The position numbers and the translations under genes are program-made. From an uncultured Bulleidia sp. (lineage in GTDB: Bacteria > Bacillota_I > Bacilli_A > Erysipelotrichales > Erysipelotrichaceae), in NCBI GenBank assembly GCA_947087645.1, contig CAMUDN010000001.1, positions 172,681-236,680 of the forward strand: a stretch of DNA of 64,000 nt, given 5' to 3'. Below are positions 8,122-16,540 of the stretch, in pieces. Below the pieces are notes generated by a model. That model saw only the letters and a list, made by a program, of their open reading frames with translations. It ran no database searches and was not told the DNA's origin. Numbering within the stretch: the stretch's first letter is position 1; each line of letters begins with the position of its first letter.

Positions 8122-8994
8122 ATGAGTTCTATAGCATATGTTTGTGATGATGCCATGGTTGAGTATCATCGGCTTAGTCAACATAAAGAAATTTTATTTT
8201 GGCGGATATCTGGAAAACGTAAATTTAGTGATTTTCATATTGGTGATTTATTATTTTTTTATGTCAAAACAAATATCATTAAAAAAAGAACTATTGTTGG
8301 TTATGGACATTTTAAAGAAATGCAAAAATTATCATTAAGACAGATGTGGAATCAATATGAACAAAAAACAGGATATCATTCTTTTTTAAATCTTAAAAAG
8401 GCTATTCAGAAAGTAGTAAAAGATAAAATACCAGATAAAATGAATTGCTTAGTTTTGGATAATGTTGTTTTTTTTGCTCGTCCAATAACTTTACAAGAAG
8501 TTAATTTATATTTTCCCAAATCATTAGAAAGTTTTGCATATATAGACCATCAAAATCCTTGTGCAACAACCGAGATTTTAAAAATTGCTGCCCAAGAAGG
8601 TATTAATATTTGGGCTAATGTGCATAATTTTGATGCTAAAGAAATTTTTTTGCAAGATGCTATTGAACAAAAATTTTTATCATTGACTCGTAAATATCCA
8701 AATCAACTATCAAAACGAATTTATAAAGAACAAATACAGCAAATTGAGCAAGCAAAAGATTGGAAAAAAAATACTGATTTCCAATATTATTTTAGTAATT
8801 ATAAGCATCTTGAAATTCGAACATATAATTTTCACTTTGGTCAGCAAGCAACAAAAGAAATAGAATTATTTATTGGTCGTTGGATGTGTATTTTATCGGA
8901 GTTAAAAGAAAGTTATAATGATTTAGAAATTTGTTTCTCTTTGCTAGGTAAAGAGAATAAATTAACAGAAATAGTAAAGAAGGTTTTTAAATGA
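8122..8994 (+). CDS. Conserved hypothetical protein with EVE/PUA-like N-terminal domain
   Basis: I do not recognise a named family for the full 290-residue protein. Residues about 1-130 resemble the EVE/ASCH/PUA-like fold used by nucleic-acid readers. They contain an aromatic FWRISGKRKF segment, a GDLLFFYV strand, a VGYGHF strand and a closing LDNVVFFARPI strand. The C-terminal half is helical, Lys/Glu/Gln-rich, and has no motif I can name. A GGGGG Shine-Dalgarno precedes the ATG, and the stop overlaps the mnmG start in an ATGA arrangement. This suggests co-expression with a tRNA-modifying enzyme, and a role in binding modified RNA is inference. Confidence 0.7.
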   Translation: MSSIAYVCDDAMVEYHRLSQHKEILFWRISGKRKFSDFHIGDLLFFYVKTNIIKKRTIVGYGHFKEMQKLSLRQMWNQYEQKTGYHSFLNLKKAIQKVVKDKIPDKMNCLVLDNVVFFARPITLQEVNLYFPKSLESFAYIDHQNPCATTEILKIAAQEGINIWANVHNFDAKEIFLQDAIEQKFLSLTRKYPNQLSKRIYKEQIQQIEQAKDWKKNTDFQYYFSNYKHLEIRTYNFHFGQQATKEIELFIGRWMCILSELKESYNDLEICFSLLGKENKLTEIVKKVFK

Positions 8995-10868
8995 TTGATT
9001 ATGATATTATTGTGATTGGTGCGGGTCATGCTGGTATAGAGGCTAGCTTGGCAGCAGCTCGTCTAGGAAAAAGAACATTATTAATTACATTAAATAAAAA
9101 TAATATTGGTAAAATGCCTTGTAATCCTTCAGTTGGTGGACCAGCTAAAGGTATTGTGACACGGGAAATAGATGCTTTAGGTGGTCAGATGGGATATAGT
9201 GCTGATCTAACAGCTTTACAATTTAAAATGCTTAATTTAGCAAAAGGTCCTGGTGTTCGGGCATTAAGAGTACAATCAGATAAGCTAGCTTATTCTCTTT
9301 TAATGCAAAAAATTTGTTTGCATCAAAAAAATTTACATGTAATGGAAAACATGGTTAAAAGATTAATTATTGAAAAAAGTGAAGTCAAGGGCGTTATTTT
9401 AAATGATGATAGTATCATAAATTCACAAATTGTAATTATGACAACGGGTACATACATGGCAGGTAAAAATATGATTTCTAATGAAGTGCACGATGGTGGT
9501 CCAGATTTAGAACCAACAACTGCTGAGTTATCAGCTTCTTTACGGCATAATGGCATTCGTACTTTCCGCTTAAAAACAGGTACTCCACCACGTATTTTAG
9601 CAAGCAGTATTGACTTTTCTAAAACATCAAAGGAACCTGGTACAGCGGGCTTTTATCATTTTTCGAGTTGTACAAAAAGAGAAGATATACGACCATTTGA
9701 TAAACAAGTGATATGTCATATGACGCATACAATTGCTCAAACGCATGAAATCATTTTACAAAATTTAACAAAATCAAGTATGTATTCTGGAGTTGTGAAA
9801 GGTGTTGGTCCCCGTTATTGTCCTTCTATTGAAGATAAAATAGTTCGTTTTAAAGATAAAGAACGTCATTTATTATTTTTAGAACCAGAATCAGAAAAAT
9901 TACCAACCATTTATTTACAAGGATTTTCAAGTTCTTTACCAAGGAATGTACAAGATAAAATGGTTCATACTTTACCCGGTTTAGAAAATTGTAAAATTTT
10001 AAAATATGCATATGCTATCGAATATGATGCATTAGATCCAATTCAAATGAAATCTTCTTTTGAATCTAAAATAATTAAAAATTTATTTACTGCGGGGCAA
10101 ATTAACGGTACAAGTGGTTATGAAGAAGCGGCTGGGCAAGGATTGTTAGCAGGTATTAATGCGGTGCGTAAAATAGATCATTTAAAGCCGGTTGTTTTTA
10201 GTCGTGATCAAGCATATATAGGTGTCTTAGTTGATGATTTAACGACAAAGGGAACAAAAGAACCATATCGTTTATTAACATCAAGGGCAGAATATAGATT
10301 GTTATTAAGACATGATAATGCGGAAGAAAGATTAATGAAAATAGGTCATGAAATAGGTCTTATTTCACACAAGAGATATGAAAAATTTTTGCAATATGAA
10401 GCAGAAGTTGATCATCGAAAGAAAGAATTAAGTGAAATGATTTATCGGATAAATGATGAAGATGTAGAGACATATTTAAAAGATTTAGAATATGATACAT
10501 TAAATTATTCAATGAATGGTATTGATTTATTAAAAAGACCACATGTAAAAACAAAAGATTTATATGCTTTAAAAAATAAAGAAATAGATGATGATATTGC
10601 GGAAAAAATAGATATTACTGTTAAGTATGAAGGTTATATTGCTAAAGCTAAAAGGGAAGCAGAAAAATTAAAAGCAATGGATGAGCGAAAAATAGCTGAA
10701 AATTTTGATTATGACGTTGTTCCTAATTTATCACTTGAAGGTCGGCAGAAATTAAAGGAATATCAACCAGAAACATTAGGTAAAGCAGCTCGTATTTCAG
10801 GCGTTAATCCAGCTGATATTGCTGTTTTATCAATTTATTTAAAAAAGGTAGGAAAATTATGGAAATAA
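8991..10868 (+). CDS. mnmG: tRNA uridine-5-carboxymethylaminomethyl modification enzyme MnmG
   Basis: This 625-residue FAD protein works with MnmE to install carboxymethylaminomethyl or aminomethyl groups at U34 of tRNAs. The dinucleotide-binding GAGHAGIEA is at about residues 9-17. The catalytic-Cys motif MPCNPSVGGPAKG is at about 43-55, and NGTSGYEEAAGQGLLAG lies near 368-384. Length is normal. It overlaps the preceding gene by 4 bases and the following one by 10. Its partner mnmE is in the same window at 21811, separated by the par and atp genes. Confidence 0.98.
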   Translation: MIDYDIIVIGAGHAGIEASLAAARLGKRTLLITLNKNNIGKMPCNPSVGGPAKGIVTREIDALGGQMGYSADLTALQFKMLNLAKGPGVRALRVQSDKLAYSLLMQKICLHQKNLHVMENMVKRLIIEKSEVKGVILNDDSIINSQIVIMTTGTYMAGKNMISNEVHDGGPDLEPTTAELSASLRHNGIRTFRLKTGTPPRILASSIDFSKTSKEPGTAGFYHFSSCTKREDIRPFDKQVICHMTHTIAQTHEIILQNLTKSSMYSGVVKGVGPRYCPSIEDKIVRFKDKERHLLFLEPESEKLPTIYLQGFSSSLPRNVQDKMVHTLPGLENCKILKYAYAIEYDALDPIQMKSSFESKIIKNLFTAGQINGTSGYEEAAGQGLLAGINAVRKIDHLKPVVFSRDQAYIGVLVDDLTTKGTKEPYRLLTSRAEYRLLLRHDNAEERLMKIGHEIGLISHKRYEKFLQYEAEVDHRKKELSEMIYRINDEDVETYLKDLEYDTLNYSMNGIDLLKRPHVKTKDLYALKNKEIDDDIAEKIDITVKYEGYIAKAKREAEKLKAMDERKIAENFDYDVVPNLSLEGRQKLKEYQPETLGKAARISGVNPADIAVLSIYLKKVGKLWK

Positions 10869-11479
10869 AAGATGTTATAAATAATGTTGAAATATTTGGC
10901 TTTGAGAGTTCTATACGTGGATCTAAATATCCGATGGCGGTTGATTTAGAAAAACTGAATGATGATATTAGTCAAAGAACTTATACTTTAGCTAATGCAA
11001 CAATAGGCTCTGGGCATGATAATTTTTTAAATGGTATAATTGTGCAATTTGATTTAACTTTTAGTAATAAAGCTTGGGTTGAAGCTGAAAGATATCATTT
11101 TTTAGATTTTATTAGTTCACAATCGACTATGCATCGGATTACAAAATTTAATTTAGATAATGCATATATATCATATGTTGATGTAAGAATGATTGAAATT
11201 ATGCAGGAAAAAATAAAGGCATATAATCAATTAGAAAGTGAACAAAAAAAAGAAATGAATGTTTCTTTACAAGATCGTGAAAAATTAAAACAGAAGTATT
11301 TAGAAATTCTTTATTCTAATCCTTGTGGTTTTCGAATAACAGCCCGTATGACAACTAATTATCGACAGTTAAAAACGATATATAAACAGCGTAAAGATCA
11401 TCGTTTACCAGAGTGGCGAATTTTTTGTGCATGGCTTAAAACATTGCCATATGCTCAGTTTATAACAGGTGAAAAATAA
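10859..11479 (+). CDS. Uncharacterised protein, possible distant ThyX-like/phage-type family
   Basis: I cannot assign a function to this 206-residue soluble protein. Its most distinctive stretches are an IGSGHDNFLNGIIVQFDLTF segment and an ERYHFLDFISSQSTMHRI segment. They are faintly reminiscent of the flavin-dependent thymidylate synthase (ThyX) layout, and I associate similar stretches with phage-encoded hypothetical proteins. The canonical ThyX RHRxxS motif is not present, so the link is weak. The C-terminal half has ARMTTNYRQLKTIYKQRKDHRLPEW. It overlaps mnmG by 10 bases behind an AGGTAGGA ribosome site. A hairpin with a T-run follows it, making it the last gene of the mnmG unit. Confidence 0.6.
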   Translation: MEIKDVINNVEIFGFESSIRGSKYPMAVDLEKLNDDISQRTYTLANATIGSGHDNFLNGIIVQFDLTFSNKAWVEAERYHFLDFISSQSTMHRITKFNLDNAYISYVDVRMIEIMQEKIKAYNQLESEQKKEMNVSLQDREKLKQKYLEILYSNPCGFRITARMTTNYRQLKTIYKQRKDHRLPEWRIFCAWLKTLPYAQFITGEK

Positions 11480-11482
11480 TTT

Positions 11483-11510
11483 TGTGGATAAATTATTTTT
11501 CCACATTTTT
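11483..11510 (+). terminator. Hairpin terminator containing a DnaA-box pair
   Basis: TGTGGA (11483-11488) and TCCACA (11500-11505) form a stem followed by TTTTT, right behind the stop of the preceding gene. The same bases give a perfect DnaA box on the minus strand (TGTGGATAA, 11483-11491) and an 8/9 box on the plus strand (TTTTCCACA, 11497-11505), facing each other. Confidence 0.6.
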
Positions 11511-11551
11511 ATTTTCTTTTCTCATTAAATGGGTGATAGAATAGAGATGAA

Positions 11552-12241
11552 ATGAATTATCAAGAACTAGAAAAAAAATGTGCTGATTTAGGACTTGTTT
11601 GTCCTCTTATGTCTTTTGAAAAATACTTTAAATTACTAAAAGAGTGGAATGAAAAGATAAATTTAACAGCTATCAAAGATGAAGAAGATGTTATTAACAA
11701 ACATTTTTGGGATTGTATTATACCTTTAAAAAGTAAGGAAATTAAAGGTATATGGGCAGATGTTGGATCAGGGGCAGGTTTTCCAGGAATTGTTTGGAAA
11801 ATTATGCGTCCTGATTTAAATTTAGTTTTAATAGAACCGACGAATAAACGATGCCTTTTTTTGAATGAAGTTATTAAGCAATTAAATTTACAAAAAATAC
11901 AAGTGGTTAATGAGCGCGCTGAAGATTATGTAAAAGAAAAAAGAGAATATTTTGATGGTGTTAGTGCACGAGCAGTTTCTAAACTTTCGATTTTAGTTGA
12001 ACTTAGTGCGCCATTGATTAAAGTGGGTGGTTATTTTTTGCCATTGAAAGGTAAAATGGCACTTGAAGAATTAGCCGAAGCAAAGAAAGCAATTTCTCTT
12101 TTAGGCTTAAAATTATTAAAGACACAAGAAGATGATTTAGGGTCTAACAATACAAGAATTAATTTCCTTTTTCAAAAATTTAAAGAGACACCGATTAAAT
12201 TTCCCAGAAATTATGGTCAGATAAAAAAGAAACCATTGTAG
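11552..12241 (+). CDS. rsmG: 16S rRNA (guanine(527)-N7)-methyltransferase
   Basis: This 229-residue enzyme methylates G527 of 16S rRNA, the modification whose loss gives low-level streptomycin resistance. The SAM-binding motif ADVGSGAGFPG is at about residues 70-80. The upstream WNEKINLTAIKD and downstream ERAEDY and SARAVSKLSILVELSAP segments are typical of the GidB family. It starts 72 bases after the previous gene, beyond a terminator-like hairpin. It is followed 8 bases later by noc, in the widespread mnmG-rsmG-noc-parA-parB order. Confidence 0.97.
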   Translation: MNYQELEKKCADLGLVCPLMSFEKYFKLLKEWNEKINLTAIKDEEDVINKHFWDCIIPLKSKEIKGIWADVGSGAGFPGIVWKIMRPDLNLVLIEPTNKRCLFLNEVIKQLNLQKIQVVNERAEDYVKEKREYFDGVSARAVSKLSILVELSAPLIKVGGYFLPLKGKMALEELAEAKKAISLLGLKLLKTQEDDLGSNNTRINFLFQKFKETPIKFPRNYGQIKKKPL

Positions 12242-12249
12242 GAGGTAAA

Positions 12250-13053
12250 ATGGCAACTATTTTTGATTTATTTGAGAAAAAAGAAGAATCACGCATTGTT
12301 CAACTTCCTATGGAACAGGTGGTTCCTTCACGTTATCAACCAAGAATTCTTTTTGATAAAGAAGCCTTGGCACAATTAGCTCAATCGATTAAAGAAACGG
12401 GCTTAATTCAACCAATTACAGTACGTAAAGTAAAACAAAATTATGAAATTATAGCTGGTGAAAGAAGATTTCGGGCTTATCAGTTGCTAAAATATAAGAC
12501 GATACCAGCTTTTGTGATGACACCAACGGAAGAGCAAGCAGCTCAGATAGCATTAGTTGAGAATGTACAAAGAGAAAATTTAAGTGCTATCGAAGAAGCT
12601 AAAAGTTACATTGAATTAATGCGACAATCTTCTTTAACACAAGAAAAATTAGCGCAAAAAATCGGTAAATCACAATCTTCAGTAGCTAATAAAATTCGTT
12701 TATTAAATTTACCGGAAGAAATTCAACAAGCTGTTATACAATCTATAATCACAGAGCGTCATGCCAGAGCTTTATTGACGGTTGCTGGTGATAAGCAAAA
12801 AGAAGCTTATCATTATATTTTGAAAAATGGTTTAAATGTTCGGGAAACAGAAATATATTTAGAACATTTAAATAAACCTAAAAAAATGAAAAAGGTACAT
12901 TTAAAAAGAGGTTTTGCCCGTAATTTTAAATTAGCCATTAATACTATTAATTATCAAATAGATCAATTAAAAAATATGGGCTTGAATATAGAATCGGAAA
13001 TTAAAGAAAAAAAGGATTGTATTCAGATTTTAGTTAGTATTAAGAAACAATAG
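12250..13053 (+). CDS. noc: Nucleoid occlusion protein (ParB paralogue)
   Basis: This 267-residue ParB/Spo0J-family CTPase binds DNA and, in Bacillus, keeps Z-rings off the nucleoid by tethering DNA to the membrane. A short N-terminal MATIFDLFEKKEE can form an amphipathic helix like the Noc membrane anchor. The ParB N-domain includes QPRILF and the CTP-binding GERRFRA. The helix-turn-helix LTQEKLAQKIGKSQSSVANKIRLL and the Noc-like ITERHARALL follow. Location directly before parA-parB is diagnostic. An AGGAGG site fixes the start. No consensus Noc-binding site is seen in the window. Confidence 0.9.
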   Translation: MATIFDLFEKKEESRIVQLPMEQVVPSRYQPRILFDKEALAQLAQSIKETGLIQPITVRKVKQNYEIIAGERRFRAYQLLKYKTIPAFVMTPTEEQAAQIALVENVQRENLSAIEEAKSYIELMRQSSLTQEKLAQKIGKSQSSVANKIRLLNLPEEIQQAVIQSIITERHARALLTVAGDKQKEAYHYILKNGLNVRETEIYLEHLNKPKKMKKVHLKRGFARNFKLAINTINYQIDQLKNMGLNIESEIKEKKDCIQILVSIKKQ

Positions 13054-13063
13054 AAAGGATTCT

Positions 13064-13852
13064 ATGGGAAAAATTATCGCAATTACAAATCAAAAGGGTG
13101 GGGTTGGTAAAACAACAACAGCTATGAGTTTGGCAGCTGGTTTATCTTATGCAAAGAAAAAAGTTTTATTAGTTGATTTTGATCCCCAAGGAAATGCTAC
13201 CCATGGAATTGGAGCTAGTAAATTAGGTTTTGTTAAAACAGTTTATGATGTACTAATGCATAGTGATACAGTTGATGATGTTAAAGTTAGTTTGGATATG
13301 CCACCAATGGATATTTTACCTGCAACAGTTGATTTAAGTGGGGCAGATATTGATATGGCTAGTTATGAGGTGGGTCGTGAACAATTATTAAAAAATAAAA
13401 TAGAGAGTGTTCGAGACAAATATGATTATATAATAATTGATTGTCCACCTGCTTTAGGGTTGCTTAATACAAATGCATTAACAGCTGCTGATGCTGTTAT
13501 TATTCCAGTACAATGTGAATATTTTGCATTAGAAGGTTTAACCCAACTATTAGCTACTATTCGTTTAGTACAAAGATTGTGGAATCCTAAATTAACAATT
13601 GATGGTATTCTTTTAACAATGTATGATGCGACAACCAAGTTGTCTGTCGAAGTACAACAAGAAGTACGTAAATGTTTCAAAGAAAAAGTTTATCAAAGTT
13701 ATATTCCTAGAAATATTCGTTTAGCAGAAGCACCTGCTAGAGGTCAAGATATTTTTAGTTATAGTTTTAATTGTGCTGGAGCTAAAGCATATTTATCTTT
13801 AGCACAAGAAGTTGTTGCACAAAATGAAAGGAGTCTAAAAAATGTCAGATAA
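13064..13852 (+). CDS. parA: Chromosome-partitioning ATPase ParA/Soj
   Basis: This 262-residue ATPase binds DNA nonspecifically and is driven by ParB to move or separate replicated origins. In Bacillus it also regulates DnaA. The deviant Walker A KGGVGKTTT is at about residues 10-18, and the Walker A' VDFDPQGNATHG and Walker B IIIDCPPALG follow in the expected order. Length is standard. The parB ATG overlaps its 3' end by 11 bases, so both proteins are translationally coupled. Confidence 0.97.
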   Translation: MGKIIAITNQKGGVGKTTTAMSLAAGLSYAKKKVLLVDFDPQGNATHGIGASKLGFVKTVYDVLMHSDTVDDVKVSLDMPPMDILPATVDLSGADIDMASYEVGREQLLKNKIESVRDKYDYIIIDCPPALGLLNTNALTAADAVIIPVQCEYFALEGLTQLLATIRLVQRLWNPKLTIDGILLTMYDATTKLSVEVQQEVRKCFKEKVYQSYIPRNIRLAEAPARGQDIFSYSFNCAGAKAYLSLAQEVVAQNERSLKNVR

Positions 13853-14729
13853 AAAAAAGAATGGTTTGGGACGAGGTTTAGATTCTTTGTTTGGCACAAA
13901 TGTTTCGGAATTAATGAATCAAATAGAAAATGGTTCCCAAAATTATGGTAAGACAGTACAGGAAGAGATATCTATTGATAAAATTAAGCCTAATCCGTAT
14001 CAGCCACGTAAAGAGTTTGCTTTATCAGCGCTTGAAGAATTAGCAGCATCAATTAAAGAACATGGTATTTTTACGCCATTATTACTTGTTAAAAGAAGAA
14101 GTGATTATCAGTTAGTTGCGGGTGAAAGAAGATTACGAGCAGCTAAAATAGCTAAATTGGAAAAAGTACCAGCAATTATTGTTGATTTTAATGATGAACA
14201 GATGATGGAGATATCTCTTTTAGAAAATATTCAAAGAGAAGATCTTAGTCCGATTGAAGAAGCACTTGCTTTCCAATCGTTAATGTCTAAACTCGGTTAT
14301 ACACAGGAAAAATTGTCACAAAAGATTGGAAAATCAAGAGCATATTGTGCTAATTTATTACGTTTATTAAATCTTCCACAAGAAGTACAAGAATTGGTTA
14401 AAAAGCAAGTATTAACGGTTGGTCATGTACGTCCTTTATTAGCTTTTTCAAATGAAGAACAAATAATTAAAATGGCAGATAAAATAGTTCATGATCAATT
14501 ATCGGTACGTGAAGTAGAAAAGTTATGTCAACAAGAATTAGTATCTAAAGAAGTAATAAAAATTAATAGTCGTCAAGATCCTCAAATCTTAGATATTCAA
14601 AAACAGATGACTCATAAATTAGCAACGAAAGTAGAAATTAAACATAAGAAAATTGTTATTTCTTATACTGATAAAAATGATTTAAATCGTCTTTTAACTT
14701 TATTACATTGTTTAGATCAAGAAATGTAA
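13842..14729 (+). CDS. parB: Chromosome-partitioning protein ParB/Spo0J
   Basis: This 295-residue CTP-dependent DNA clamp binds parS. The N-terminal LGRGLDSLFG motif, which stimulates ParA, is at about residues 8-17. The NPYQPRKEF strand, the CTP-binding GERRLRAAK and ENIQRED segments, and the helix-turn-helix TQEKLSQKIGKSRAYCANLLRLL follow. The C-terminal dimerisation region is at about 240-295. Two perfect parS sites at 2151 and 3542 are its expected targets. The atpI-like gene begins 2 bases after its stop. Confidence 0.97.
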   Translation: MSDKKKNGLGRGLDSLFGTNVSELMNQIENGSQNYGKTVQEEISIDKIKPNPYQPRKEFALSALEELAASIKEHGIFTPLLLVKRRSDYQLVAGERRLRAAKIAKLEKVPAIIVDFNDEQMMEISLLENIQREDLSPIEEALAFQSLMSKLGYTQEKLSQKIGKSRAYCANLLRLLNLPQEVQELVKKQVLTVGHVRPLLAFSNEEQIIKMADKIVHDQLSVREVEKLCQQELVSKEVIKINSRQDPQILDIQKQMTHKLATKVEIKHKKIVISYTDKNDLNRLLTLLHCLDQEM

Positions 14730-14731
14730 TT

Positions 14732-15064
14732 ATGAATGATATACTTAAAAAAATAGATATTATCTGGTTATTTATAACTTTTTTAGGGTGTTTACAGGGG
14801 TTAATAGGGTATCAATATATATTAGGTTGGTTACTTGGATGTTTGATATCTTATATTTGTTATATTAGAATAAAATTAGTTAGTAAAAAAGTACTGATTA
14901 ATAAAGTGGCAAAAGGTGTACAGGCAAGTTTTGGAATTAATTATATATTAATGGCTATAGGACTTATTATAGCTGCAAAATGGTCAAATTATTGTAATGT
15001 TTTTAGCTGTTTTTTAGGCTTATTATCAATTAAGATAAGTATTTATATTACAGAAATAACTTGA
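14732..15064 (+). CDS. atpI: ATP synthase subunit I-like membrane protein
   Basis: This 110-residue hydrophobic protein has about four predicted membrane segments. Two lie in the first 45 residues (ITFLGCLQGLIGYQYILGWL region) and two after a Lys-rich loop near residue 55. The sequence itself is poorly conserved, so the call rests on topology and on position directly before atpB, where AtpI, a putative c-ring assembly factor, is encoded. I use the ATG at 14732 rather than an upstream TTG inside parB. Confidence 0.7.
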   Translation: MNDILKKIDIIWLFITFLGCLQGLIGYQYILGWLLGCLISYICYIRIKLVSKKVLINKVAKGVQASFGINYILMAIGLIIAAKWSNYCNVFSCFLGLLSIKISIYITEIT

Positions 15065-15078
15065 AAAGGAGGTAGTAT

Positions 15079-15780
15079 ATGGCAATTCAAAAAACGGTTT
15101 ATGATATCCTTATAATCACAGCAATTGTTGCTTTTTTGATCATTTATATATCACATAAAATAGATCGAACTGATCCATTATCAAAACCTTCTTGTTTTAT
15201 TACATTGGTTATAAGCTTAGTAGAAACAGTAACTAATATGGTTACTTCATCAATGGGTAAGAAAAAGGCGTTGTTATTGACACCTTATATTCTTGTCTTA
15301 TGGCTTTATATTTTTATAAGTAATATATCTGGTTTGTTTGGTATAGATAGTCCGACAGCTAATTTTTCAGTAACTATTTTATTGTCTTTTCTAACATGGT
15401 TATTAATTCAAATAGTAATTTTTAAATATAATGGTGTTAAGGCTTATTTTGCTAGTTTTCTTGATCCTTTACCAGTAATGTTACCAATGAATATTATTGG
15501 TAAATTTTCAACAATGTTTTCTATGGCATTACGTCTTTTTGGAAATATTACATGTGGATCATTAGTTATGCAGTTAGTTTATTATGGAACACAAAATTTA
15601 TCTAATGGTATTGCTAAAATATTTGGTTTAAATTCTGTGTTTAATTTTGTGGCACCATTTATAGCACCTATTTTACATTTGTATTTTGATTTATTTGCCG
15701 GATTTATTCAGACATTAGTATTTGTGATGTTAACAATTGTCTTAATTGGAAATGAAATTCCAGATATAGAAAAAAATTAA
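15079..15780 (+). CDS. atpB: ATP synthase Fo subunit a
   Basis: This 233-residue membrane stator subunit provides the two ion half-channels facing the c-ring. The essential arginine is in MALRLFGNITCGSL at about residues 153-166. The late helices contain the conserved PILHLYFDLFAGFIQTLVFVML region, of which HLYFDLFAGFIQTLVF is the signature. Five to six membrane segments are visible. AAAGGAGG precedes the ATG. It is the first catalytic-complex gene of the standard atpBEFHAGDC operon. Confidence 0.97.
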   Translation: MAIQKTVYDILIITAIVAFLIIYISHKIDRTDPLSKPSCFITLVISLVETVTNMVTSSMGKKKALLLTPYILVLWLYIFISNISGLFGIDSPTANFSVTILLSFLTWLLIQIVIFKYNGVKAYFASFLDPLPVMLPMNIIGKFSTMFSMALRLFGNITCGSLVMQLVYYGTQNLSNGIAKIFGLNSVFNFVAPFIAPILHLYFDLFAGFIQTLVFVMLTIVLIGNEIPDIEKN

Positions 15781-15793
15781 GGAGGATATATTT

Positions 15794-16018
15794 ATGGAAA
15801 AAGGTTTAATTGCGATTGGAGCAGGTATTGCGGTATTAACAGGTTTTATGACGGGACTTGGTGAAGGTACAGTAGCAGCTCATGCTTGTGATGCAATTGG
15901 TAAAAACCCTGAAGCTGAATCAAAAATTCGTTCGGCAATGATTTTAGGTATTGCTTTATCTGAAACATGTGCTATCTATGGATTGTTTGTGGCAATGCTT
16001 TTAATCTTTGTATATTAA
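15794..16018 (+). CDS. atpE: ATP synthase Fo subunit c, two-carboxylate type
   Basis: This 74-residue hairpin of two membrane helices forms the rotor ring. The ion-binding Glu is residue 57 in ALSETCAIYGL, with Thr58 and Tyr62 at the positions of the Na+-ligand Ser66 and Tyr70 of Ilyobacter. Helix 1 has a second carboxylate, Glu24 in GLGEG, exactly 33 residues earlier, where Na+-binding rings carry Gln32. Fusobacterium nucleatum has this same E/E pair and is Na+-driven. The polar loop has the usual KNPEA. Na+ coupling is predicted, not shown. Confidence 0.97.
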   Translation: MEKGLIAIGAGIAVLTGFMTGLGEGTVAAHACDAIGKNPEAESKIRSAMILGIALSETCAIYGLFVAMLLIFVY

Positions 16019-16030
16019 TGGGTGTATTCA

Positions 16031-16540
16031 ATGTCGGTAGATATTGTTAATCAATTATTTCCTAATGGAGTAACGGTTATTGTTCAGTTACTAAGTACAT
16101 TTGTCTTATTTGTTTTAATGCGTAAATTTCTTTGGCGATCAGTACAAAGGTATCTTGCTAAAAGATCGGATAAATTACAAGCAGATTTATTAGATGGTGA
16201 GAAGGCTAAATTATTAGCTTTAAAAGATCGTGATTTAGCTAAAGATCATTTAGATAAAGCGATAAGTCAATCACAAGAAATAGTAGATAAGGCAGTAACC
16301 CAAGCTAAACAGGAAAGTCAGCTGATTTTACAACAAGCTGAAAAAGAAGCTAAATTACGGGAAGAAAGAGCAAGTGAACAGATTAAGCAAGAACGTTTAA
16401 ATCTTGAAAGATCTATTAAAGAAGAAATTGTTAAAGTTGCATTAACAGCAACTGCTAAAGTGGTATCAGAAAAGCATGTAAATGAAGTAGATGAACAAGC
16501 TATTAATGAATTTATAGAAGGAAAAGATCATGAAAAATGA
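16031..16540 (+). CDS. atpF: ATP synthase Fo subunit b
   Basis: This 169-residue peripheral-stalk subunit has one N-terminal membrane helix (about residues 10-30, VIVQLLSTFVLFVLM) followed by a long charged coiled coil rich in Lys, Glu and Gln. It holds F1 against the rotating c-ring. I prefer the ATG at 16031, preceded by GGGTG, over the in-frame GTG at 16022. The stop overlaps the atpH start by 11 bases. Confidence 0.95.
   Translation: MSVDIVNQLFPNGVTVIVQLLSTFVLFVLMRKFLWRSVQRYLAKRSDKLQADLLDGEKAKLLALKDRDLAKDHLDKAISQSQEIVDKAVTQAKQESQLILQQAEKEAKLREERASEQIKQERLNLERSIKEEIVKVALTATAKVVSEKHVNEVDEQAINEFIEGKDHEK

Noticed and set aside
11483..11551. Candidate oriC between the mnmG unit and rsmG
   Set aside because: Only two DnaA boxes occur, in 69 bases, without a box cluster or unwinding region, and dnaA is not nearby. 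A terminator is the simpler reading.
12199..12211. Noc-binding-site-like ATTTCCCAGAAAT near the end of rsmG
   Set aside because: It is one base shorter than the consensus ATTTCCCGGGAAAT and lacks its CCCGGG centre. It lies in coding sequence and is probably chance.
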